Below, in pieces: positions 1-5,756 of a stretch of 5,756 nucleotides of DNA; positions within the stretch are counted from its first letter, which is position 1, and each line of letters begins with the position of its first letter. Source of the DNA: Oscillospiraceae bacterium (GTDB taxonomy: Bacteria; Bacillota; Clostridia; Oscillospirales; UBA929); contig JAITQI010000040.1 of the NCBI GenBank assembly GCA_031289065.1, positions 1 through 5,756 on the forward strand, given 5' to 3'. The notes under the pieces were generated by a model. That model did no database searches, was not told the DNA's origin, and worked only from the letters and a program-made list of their open reading frames with translations. The translations under genes and the position numbers were made by a program.

Positions 1-88
1 CGACAGAACCACCGACGATCTCCCCTGTCCTATCCGTGGCAGAGGTTGCCCCCCTGAACCGTCTGCCGAAATTGTAGAGATGCCGTCC

Positions 89-288
89 CATGAAATTCGC
101 GCCCGCGTACAAAACAAGATGCCCGAATGGGTTTTCGTGGCAACAGGGCGCGGGGCGGGACAAAAAAAGTGATCTGGCGCTGCATCAGCCGGTTGGAACA
201 CGGGACAAGCTACCGCAAACACTCGCCGACCCTCCCGGAGGACGCCCTGCACGACGCGATTCTCGCCGCCATGAACCATTTGGAATAG
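89..288 (+). pseudogene. Large serine recombinase relic, zinc-ribbon part (5' fragment)
   Basis: From 163 to 285 the sequence encodes KKVIWRC, then ISRLEHG, then HSPTL and LHDAILAAMNHLE, followed by TAG at 286-288. This is the characteristic end of the zinc beta-ribbon domain of large serine recombinases of Firmicutes integrative elements, which usually read WRC..RLEHG..YC.HSPTL. The gene is decayed. Upstream of 163 the similarity moves to another frame (HEIRARVQNK from 89), which implies a frameshift near 160-170. The expected CxxC pair of the ribbon is not visible. The Cys before KHSP is replaced by Arg (CGC). The N-terminal catalytic serine domain is outside the window or lost. The rest of the protein appears to resume at 637. 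Bases 1-88 have no clear similarity. Recognition of the 163-285 part is firm; the extent to the left is uncertain. Confidence 0.72.
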
Positions 289-295
289 TGAAAGT

Positions 296-418
296 GTGTC
301 AAAAGAAATTTTTGCTAATCTTTCTTCTCTGCTTTCTTCTGGAAAGAGTTTGGGTAAATACAATGACTTGTTATCAGGTGTGATAGGAGCCATCAAAGAA
401 TTGTTCGGAGGTGTTTAA
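296..418 (+). CDS. 40-residue amphipathic peptide or tail of a truncated protein
   Basis: An open frame begins after a stop at 272-274 and ends with TAA at 416-418. The most likely start inside the island is GTG 296, giving 40 residues. It has only a weak upstream GGAA (282-285). The product starts SKEIFANLSSLLSSGKSLGK and ends YNDLLSGVIGAIKELFGGV. It is rich in Ser, Leu and Gly, and its C-terminal half places L, L, V, I, I, L and F on one helical face, which suggests a membrane-active or packing helix. The ribosome binding site of the next gene lies inside its last codons, so the two are probably co-translated. I do not recognise a family. It may be a complete small peptide (bacteriocin-like or modulin-like in character), or the C-terminus of a longer protein cut at the left edge of the island. 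Confidence 0.45.
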   Translation: MSKEIFANLSSLLSSGKSLGKYNDLLSGVIGAIKELFGGV

Positions 419-420
419 CT

Positions 421-627
421 GTGTATTTAAGAAATGATAATATTAAATATGGACGTGATAACTACCGAGAAACCATGAAAGATTTGCATAGTTATTTTGA
501 CCTCACCGGAAATCATTGGCCCCCTTACAACGAAGAATACGCGATTAAAGTTGGTTACGACAACATGGAAGCGTGGCATATGGCTTTGAAGCAAGCAATC
601 AAGGAGGCAAAAGGAGAAAAGAAATGA
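421..627 (+). CDS. Hypothetical 68-residue protein in AT-rich island
   Basis: GTG start at 421, preceded by a full-strength GGAGGTG at 407-413 with seven bases of spacing, and stop TGA at 625-627. The gene follows the previous frame after only two bases. The product is small, soluble and polar, with many aromatic residues in the middle (HSYFDLTGNHWPPYNEEY), a WHMALKQAIKEAK stretch likely to be helical, and a lysine-rich end. There is no signal peptide, membrane segment or cysteine pair. I do not recognise the family. Low GC and good translation signals argue that it is a genuine gene of foreign origin. If the upstream 40-residue peptide is an antimicrobial, this could be an accessory or immunity protein; a small phage or mobile-element protein is equally possible. 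Confidence 0.6.
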   Translation: MYLRNDNIKYGRDNYRETMKDLHSYFDLTGNHWPPYNEEYAIKVGYDNMEAWHMALKQAIKEAKGEKK

Positions 628-636
628 TAAGGCTAA
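624..636 (+). pseudogene. Truncated start of a third gene in the island operon
   Basis: ATG at 624 overlaps the stop of the 68-residue gene as ATGA and has AAGGAG at 611-616, seven bases upstream. These are the signals of a translationally coupled next gene. Only about four codons (M-I-R-L) fit the AT-rich island. From about 637 the DNA is recombinase sequence read in another frame, and the frame ends near 782 in Arg/Pro/Gly-rich nonsense. The natural reading is that a third operon gene was cut off at the junction. Confidence 0.4.
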
Positions 637-1056
637 GCGACCGCTGCCCGAGAGGAATTGACCTCGGCCCTGCGGGAGAGCCTCCTGTGTGCCCTGGACG
701 ACACCGGCGAACGATTCGACCGCCTGACGCTCGACTTGGTCGGGCTGATCGGCAAAACGCCGACCAATGCCGTCTTCTTTGAGGAAAAATTTCGGGCGCT
801 CGCCGAGGAAAAGGCCGCGCTGAAAGCCCTGCTGGACGCCCACGCACAAAAACAGACCGCCACGCAAAACAACAACGCCAGGCTGGATGAACTGACCGCC
901 CTACTCGACAGCGCGGCGTTTGACCTGACGCAATATGACGACGCCCTCGCACGGCGGGTGCTGGAATGCGTCCGGGTGGTGAACGGCGATATGATTGCGG
1001 TGAGGTTCAAAGGCGGGGTGGCGTGGACACAGCGGATGAATTTGGCAAACCGCTGA
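637..1056 (+). pseudogene. Large serine recombinase relic, C-terminal part (3' fragment)
   Basis: The frame reads ATAAREELTSALRESLL, then a long helical stretch (EEKFRALAEEKAALKALLDA, ARLDELTALLDSA), then YDDALARRVLECVRVVNGD and MIAVRFKGGVAW, with stop TGA at 1054-1056. This is the usual C-terminus of large serine recombinases: a coiled-coil helix pair after the zinc ribbon, then the conserved Y/FDD.L.RR.....V strand segment and a final V.FK.GV strand. In an intact protein it follows directly after the ribbon encoded at 163-285, in the same frame. It lacks its own start. A TTG at 658 could give 132 residues, but no good ribosome binding site precedes it. It has no catalytic domain and is very unlikely to function alone. 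Confidence 0.75.
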
Positions 1057-1093
1057 CGGTACGATAACACATCAAATATCCTACCCGCAACCC

Positions 1094-1122
1094 TTGAAAA
1101 ACACGCCGAACCGGCGTATACT
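1094..1122 (+). promoter_or_regulatory. Promoter P1 (sigma-A type), upstream copy
   Basis: TTGAAA at 1094-1099, a 17-base spacer and TATACT at 1117-1122 fit the vegetative promoter consensus closely. Predicted transcription start is near 1128. The spacer contains GCCGAACCGGC, a short dyad. The 32-base block 1091-1122 is repeated at 1270-1301 with 29 of 32 bases identical. No good gene lies within the next 150 bases, so the transcript is probably a structured RNA or an upstream start for typA. Confidence 0.72.
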
Positions 1123-1127
1123 AAAGT

Positions 1128-1255
1128 CGAGCGTGTGGAAGGACCTTGGAAGCCACTGCCGCCGTAACGGTTGAGGATGTGCATCTGTTTTGTATGCGCA
1201 AGACAGCTTCTATAGACCTGTTTTTTGGCGCAACGCCGAAAAACAGGTCTATTGC
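1128..1255 (+). ncRNA. Candidate structured RNA from promoter P1
   Basis: The stretch after P1 has no convincing gene but folds well. GAAGC 1149-1153 can close with GCTTC 1206-1210. CTGTTTTG 1185-1192 can pair with CAAGACAG 1199-1206 (one G-U), or GTGCAT 1179-1184 can pair with ATGCGC 1194-1199 as an alternative. It ends in the 18-bp hairpin at 1212-1252. A 25-base element at 1175-1199 recurs in the leader after P2 (1380-1405, 21 matches, one gap). I could not assign it to a known riboswitch or RNA class. It may be a free RNA or the first half of a long typA leader. Confidence 0.35.
1212..1252. repeat. Near-perfect 18-bp inverted repeat (hairpin)
   Basis: ATAGACCTGTTTTTTGGC (1212-1229) pairs with GCCGAAAAACAGGTCTAT (1235-1252) around the loop GCAAC, with a single G-U position. 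The next bases (TGCTTGCC) are not a T-run, so it is not a canonical intrinsic terminator on either strand. It separates the two promoter-leader units and may end or stabilise the P1 transcript, or be a processing site. Confidence 0.7.
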
Positions 1256-1272
1256 TTGCCTGTCATTTTCCC

Positions 1273-1301
1273 TTGAAAAACGACCCGAACCGGCGTATAC
1301 T
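1273..1301 (+). promoter_or_regulatory. Promoter P2 (sigma-A type) for typA leader
   Basis: TTGAAA at 1273-1278, 17 bases, TATACT at 1296-1301. Predicted transcription start is near 1308. It is the second copy of the duplicated block and shares the GAACCGGCG spacer end with P1. No promoter is visible between here and the typA start, so it is the likely main promoter of typA. Confidence 0.75.
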
Positions 1302-1307
1302 ATATCT

Positions 1308-1480
1308 GCAAGAGGGCGGCCGCCATGACCCGCCCCCCGCCAAGCCGACGGACGGTTTCCTGTTTTCGGTCGGCTTCCAGGACATGCGTCTGTTTTTGTA
1401 TGAGCGTGCCATCTAATACGAATCCCCTGTCTTTACGCGGGGAACAGTATTACAGCCCGCAGAACGCGGGCTTTTCGTTT
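1308..1480 (+). promoter_or_regulatory. Structured typA leader with attenuator-like layout
   Basis: Three hairpins are visible in order. AAGCCGAC 1342-1349 pairs with GTCGGCTT 1369-1376. TAATAC 1414-1419 pairs with GTATTA 1447-1452, enclosing TCCCC 1423-1427 with GGGGA 1439-1443 across a symmetric GAA/ACA internal loop. Last is the terminator at 1454-1480. GCGGG 1437-1441, in the loop and 3' arm of the second hairpin, is complementary to CCCGC 1456-1460, the 5' arm of the terminator. An alternative antiterminating fold is therefore possible. The RNA belongs to no riboswitch class I can recognise. Regulation of typA by conditional termination is an inference. Confidence 0.45.
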
Positions 1481-1512
1481 GCATGGGAATTTTTTTGTTT
1501 AGGGGAATCCGT

Positions 1513-1516
<4 letters not shown>
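1325..1516 (+). CDS. Possible 63-codon leader frame overlapping typA start
   Basis: ATG 1325 lies about 17 bases after the predicted P2 start and has AGAGGG (1311-1316) eight bases upstream. The frame runs through the leader hairpins and the terminator, and its TGA (1514-1516) overlaps the typA ATG (1513-1515) as ATGA. The product is Arg/Pro/Ser-rich at first, with a cluster CVCFCM, and resembles no family I know. The signals would suit a leader peptide coupled to typA, but the composition looks like untranslated GC-rich DNA and the structured RNA explains the bases equally well. Treat as doubtful. Confidence 0.2.
1454..1480 (+). terminator. Intrinsic terminator upstream of typA
   Basis: GCCCGC (1455-1460), loop AGAAC, GCGGGC (1466-1471), then TTTTCGTTT. 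This is a compact GC stem followed by a T-rich run, only 32 bases before the typA start. It should end a share of P2 transcripts, leaving either a small RNA of about 170 bases or, on read-through, typA mRNA. Confidence 0.68.
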
Positions 1517-3369
<1,853 letters not shown>

Positions 3370-3374
3370 GAAGG

Positions 3375-3414
3375 GGGACAAAGGGGTTGCTCTTCGCAAA
3401 AAAATCCCTGTCCC
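3375..3414 (+). terminator. Terminator-like fold after typA
   Basis: GGGACA (3375-3380) pairs with TGTCCC (3409-3414). Inside, GGG(G) 3383-3386 faces TCCC 3405-3408, and TTGC 3387-3390 pairs with GCAA 3396-3399 around TCTTC. The following bases (TGTAAAAAAG, then T-rich) are not a clean T-run, so termination may be weak. It starts five bases after the typA stop codon. Confidence 0.35.
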
Positions 3415-3430
3415 TGTAAAAAAGTATTTG

Positions 3431-3471
3431 TATTTTGGCTTCACATCATGTACTATAACATGGGTTAGAAT
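3431..3471 (+). promoter_or_regulatory. Possible hppA promoter region
   Basis: Two -10-like hexamers are present, TATAAC (3454-3459) and TAGAAT (3466-3471), in an AT-rich stretch between typA and hppA. The matching -35 boxes are poor (TATTTT at 3431-3436 for the first). The 154-base gap and the fold after typA favour a separate hppA start, but the exact promoter is uncertain. Confidence 0.28.
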
Positions 3472-3494
3472 CGCGAGGTCAGGAGAACCTCGTG
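3472..3494 (+). promoter_or_regulatory. Hairpin in hppA 5' leader
   Basis: CGCGAGGT (3472-3479) pairs with ACCTCGTG (3487-3494), eight base pairs with one G-U, around a seven-base loop CAGGAGA. The loop carries an AGGAG that resembles a ribosome binding site. The hairpin ends 29 bases before the hppA ATG. It could protect the mRNA, influence ribosome loading or bind a protein; no function is shown by the sequence. Confidence 0.4.
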
Positions 3495-3523
3495 AAATTA
3501 CGTATGGGAAGAGGCGATCTGAA

Positions 3524-5713
3524 ATGGATCCGACCACCATTGTCCGGCTCGCGGAAATCATCGTCCCGATCTGCGCCATCCTCGCGCTGCTGTACGCCCT
3601 TTACCTGTCCCGCGTCGTCATGCGCGCCCCCGAGGGCAACGAGACCATGATCCGCATTTCCGGTTCCATCCGCAAGGGAGCCAACGCGTTTCTGAGACGG
3701 CAGTACAAGGGCGTGGCGCTGTTTTTCATCGCCATGTTCGCCGTGCTGCTCGTTCTGTCCCTGGTGGGCGGCGGCGACAGCGCCCTGCTCAACCCCTATG
3801 TCCCCTTCGCCTTTATCACCGGCGGCTTCTTTTCCGGTCTGTCCGGCTTCATCGGCATGAAGATCGCCACCGCCGCCAACGCCCGCACCGCTTGGGCGGC
3901 CAACGAAAGCCTCAACAAGGGCCTGCGCATCGCCTTCTCGGCGGGGGCCGTCATGGGCTTTGTCGTGGTCGGCTTGGGGCTGTTTGACCTGTCGATCTGG
4001 TATCTGCTGCTCAAGTACGTGTTCATGACCGGCCTGTCCGGCGACGCCCAGATCCACGCCATCTCCTCGGCCATGCTGACCTTCGGCATGGGCGCTTCCT
4101 CCATGGCGCTGTTCGCCCGGGTGGGCGGCGGCATCTTCACCAAGGCGGCCGACGTCGGCGCCGACCTGGTGGGCAAAGTGGAAGCCGGCATCCCCGAGGA
4201 CGATCCCCGCAACCCCGCCGTCATCGCCGACAACGTGGGCGACAACGTGGGCGACGTGGCCGGCATGGGCGCCGACCTGTACGAGTCCTATGTGGGCTCC
4301 GTTGTGGCCACCATGGCGCTGGCCGTGGCCGCCGGGTTCGGCTTCCAAGGGGCCATCGTGCCCATGCTCATGGCGGGCATCGGCATGGTCTCCTCCATCA
4401 TCGGCACCTTCTTCATCAAATCCGGGGAACAGGCCAGCCAAAAGGTTCTGCTGGCCGCCCTGCGCAAGGGCACCTATATCGCCGCCGGTCTCATCGCCGT
4501 GCTGGCCTATCCCATCATCCACTTCGCCCTGGCCACCACCGAAAACGGCGTGACCGTCTATCACGACGGGGCCTATTTCGCCGTGCTGTCCGGTCTGCTG
4601 GCCGGGGTGCTGATCGGCTTCTTTACCGAATATTTCACGTCTGACACCTACAAGCCCACCCAAAAGCTGGCGGGCACCACCGCCACCGGCCCGGCCACCA
4701 CCATCATCGGCGGCATCGCGCTGGGAATGCGCTCCACCGCCATCCCGGTGATCATCGTGGGCGTCTCTGTTATCGCCAGCTATCTGGCCTCGGGCGGCTC
4801 CTTCGCCATCGAGGGCGGGCAGCTCGTCGGCTTCAACCAGGGCCTGTACGGCATCGGCATCTCGGCGGTGGGCATGTTGGCCACGCTGGGGATCACGCTG
4901 GCGACCGACGCTTACGGCCCGGTGGCCGACAACGCCGGGGGCATCGCCGAAATGAGCGGCCTGGGCGAGCATGTCCGCGAGCGCACCGACGCGCTGGACA
5001 GCCTGGGCAACACCACCGCCGCCACCGGCAAGGGCTTCGCCATCGGCTCGGCCGCCCTCACCGCCCTGGCCCTGATCGCCTCCTACACCGACGAAATCAC
5101 CAACCTGGTGGAAAAAACCAAGTCCACCTTCCAGTTCAACCTGAGCATCACCAACCCCGCCGTCCTGGTGGGCCTGTTCATCGGCGGTATGCTGCCCTTC
5201 GTGTTCGCGGCCATGACCATGGAGGCCGTGGGCCGCGCCGCGCAGAAGATCGTCGTGGAAGTGCGGCGGCAGTTCAAGGAGATCAAGGGCCTGCTCAAGG
5301 GCGAGCCCGGCGTGGAAGCCGATTACGCCACCTGCGTGGACATCTGCACCCGCAGCGCCCAGCGGGAGATGATCGCCCCCGCCCTCATGGCCATCATCGC
5401 CCCCATCGCGGTGGGCCTGCTCCTCGGCCCGAACGGCGTGGTCGGTCTGCTGGCCGGGGCGCTGGTGACCGGCTTCGTGCTGGCCATTATGATGGCCAAC
5501 TCCGGCGGCGCGTGGGACAACGCCAAGAAGTACATCGAAGGCGGCGCGCTGGGCGGCAAAGGCTCCGAGGCTCACAAGGCCGCCGTCGTGGGCGACACGG
5601 TGGGCGACCCCTTCAAGGACACCTCCGGCCCGTCCATCAACATTCTCATCAAATTGCTGAGCATGGTTTCCATCGTCTTCGGCGGCTTGGTGCTGGCGGC
5701 CCACCTGATCTAA
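3524..5713 (+). CDS. hppA: K+-dependent ion-pumping membrane pyrophosphatase
   Basis: A complete 729-residue integral membrane enzyme that hydrolyses cytoplasmic pyrophosphate to phosphate and exports Na+ and/or H+. It has the many hydrophobic segments of the roughly 16-helix family, the first at about residues 7-30 and the last at the C-terminus. The substrate site is intact: DVGADLVGKVE (210-220), DNVGDNVGDVAG (236-247), DNAGG (469-473), DNAKK (665-669) and DTVGDPFKD (691-699). GNTTAATGKG (495-504) has Ala499 and Gly502, where K+-independent enzymes have Lys and Thr, so it should be K+-dependent. ADLYESY (250-256) with Glu254 resembles Na+-pumping members, but Na+ only versus Na+/H+ cannot be settled. 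ATG 3524 is chosen because GGAAGAGG (3507-3514) precedes it by nine bases and the upstream TTG 3428 would add an untypical hydrophilic leader. Another gene follows after 31 bases. Confidence 0.96.
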   Translation: MDPTTIVRLAEIIVPICAILALLYALYLSRVVMRAPEGNETMIRISGSIRKGANAFLRRQYKGVALFFIAMFAVLLVLSLVGGGDSALLNPYVPFAFITGGFFSGLSGFIGMKIATAANARTAWAANESLNKGLRIAFSAGAVMGFVVVGLGLFDLSIWYLLLKYVFMTGLSGDAQIHAISSAMLTFGMGASSMALFARVGGGIFTKAADVGADLVGKVEAGIPEDDPRNPAVIADNVGDNVGDVAGMGADLYESYVGSVVATMALAVAAGFGFQGAIVPMLMAGIGMVSSIIGTFFIKSGEQASQKVLLAALRKGTYIAAGLIAVLAYPIIHFALATTENGVTVYHDGAYFAVLSGLLAGVLIGFFTEYFTSDTYKPTQKLAGTTATGPATTIIGGIALGMRSTAIPVIIVGVSVIASYLASGGSFAIEGGQLVGFNQGLYGIGISAVGMLATLGITLATDAYGPVADNAGGIAEMSGLGEHVRERTDALDSLGNTTAATGKGFAIGSAALTALALIASYTDEITNLVEKTKSTFQFNLSITNPAVLVGLFIGGMLPFVFAAMTMEAVGRAAQKIVVEVRRQFKEIKGLLKGEPGVEADYATCVDICTRSAQREMIAPALMAIIAPIAVGLLLGPNGVVGLLAGALVTGFVLAIMMANSGGAWDNAKKYIEGGALGGKGSEAHKAAVVGDTVGDPFKDTSGPSINILIKLLSMVSIVFGGLVLAAHLI

Positions 5714-5744
5714 GCGCGCACACTCAAACGAAAGAGGTGTCAAT

Positions 5745-5756
5745 ATGTCCCGTTAT
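5745..5756 (+). CDS. Start of a downstream gene, cut by the window end
   Basis: ATG at 5745 is preceded by AGAGGTG (5733-5739), a good ribosome binding site with five bases of spacing. Only four codons (M-S-R-Y) lie in the window, so the product cannot be named. The 31-base gap after the hppA stop, without a terminator-like fold, suggests co-transcription with hppA. Confidence 0.6.

Larger units (their letters stand above)
286..636. other. AT-rich island interrupting the recombinase relic
   Basis: Counting bases 301-636 gives about 37% GC, while the recombinase sequence just to the right (661-720) is about 68%. The protein reading of the relic stops at NHLE (285) and resumes in the same frame at 637 with ATAAREELTSALRE, which is what the family has at that place. 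The intervening 351 bases (a multiple of three) therefore look like foreign DNA at a single site. Ends are TAGTGAAAGTG on the left and ATAAGGCTAA on the right. I see no terminal inverted repeats and no target duplication beyond two or three bases. The island carries tightly packed small reading frames with strong ribosome binding sites. The exact junctions are inferred from protein continuity and could be off by several bases. Confidence 0.55.

Noticed and set aside
90..383. 97-codon plus-strand frame spanning the recombinase relic and the island
   Set aside because: It crosses from relic to island in a frame that matches neither the recombinase nor the 40-codon peptide, and has no ribosome binding site.
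286..636. Group II intron or miniature transposable element
   Set aside because: No intron domain V-like hairpin, no terminal inverted repeats and no clear target duplication; the content is coding-like.
1145..1182. AAGCCACTG resembling a conserved part of the cobalamin riboswitch
   Set aside because: The rest of the aptamer is absent and the predicted transcript begins too close upstream to contain it.
427..1184. Minus-strand frames opposite the 68-residue gene and recombinase fragment
   Set aside because: They lie opposite supported plus-strand coding, span the island junction and show no family features.
1146..1416. Two frames of about 60 codons in the promoter-leader region (1146-1328 and 1225-1416)
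   Set aside because: They cross the long hairpin and promoter P2 and have poor or no ribosome binding sites. The RNA structure explains the sequence better.
1308..1480. Possible 6S RNA
   Set aside because: Size and position would allow it, but I do not see the long closing stem with a central open bubble. The terminator just before typA suggests a leader instead.
3428..3523. TTG at 3428 as an upstream start of hppA
   Set aside because: It would add 32 hydrophilic residues not typical of the family and would put the coding region over the hairpin. ATG 3524 has the better ribosome binding site.
3492..3650. GTG-started frame overlapping the hppA start
   Set aside because: It has an AGGAG at good spacing, but its product is Ser/Arg/Pro-rich out-of-frame translation of hppA.
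3479..5743. 754-codon open frame on the minus strand opposite hppA
   Set aside because: It has extreme Gly/His/Ala/Gln content and matches no protein family. It mirrors the third-position bias of hppA.

Overview
The window reads as a chromosomal segment of a high-GC anaerobic member of the Clostridia, probably Oscillospiraceae-like. This placement is an inference. It rests on the GC-rich codon use of both large genes, the type of large serine recombinase relic at the left end, and a K+-dependent membrane pyrophosphatase of the sort common in gut Clostridia. No rRNA, tRNA, CRISPR array or complete mobile element is present.

Left part (1-1056): the remains of a large serine recombinase. Its zinc-ribbon tail (about 89-288) and its C-terminal helical and strand end (637-1056) are recognisable. 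Between them lies an AT-rich island (286-636, about 37% GC against 65% or more in the right flank). The island looks like a slice of a foreign small-gene operon: the end of a reading frame (40 codons from a GTG at 296), a 68-codon gene with a strong ribosome binding site, and the first codons of a third gene that starts in an ATGA overlap and is cut off at the junction. The bases 1-88 show nothing I can name.

Middle part (1057-1512): about 450 bases without a convincing gene, but dense in regulatory structure. Two near-identical sigma-A-type promoters (TTGAAA, 17 bases, TATACT) lie 179 bases apart, each followed by a structured leader carrying a related 25-26 base element. The first unit ends near an 18-bp hairpin. 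The second unit ends in an intrinsic terminator 32 bases before typA, preceded by a hairpin whose 3' arm could instead pair with the terminator's 5' arm. This is an attenuator-like layout. A 63-codon frame runs through the second leader and ends in an ATGA overlap with the typA start.

Right part (1513-5756): typA/bipA (a complete 618-residue ribosome-associated GTPase), a 154-base intergenic stretch with a terminator-like fold and a UTR hairpin, hppA (a complete 729-residue ion-pumping pyrophosphatase), and the first four codons of another gene 31 bases downstream. TypA supports ribosome assembly and stress adaptation. HppA recovers the energy of pyrophosphate made by biosynthesis as an ion gradient. 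Both are housekeeping genes. The unusual material is the operon slice in the recombinase relic and the duplicated promoter-leader unit in front of typA.
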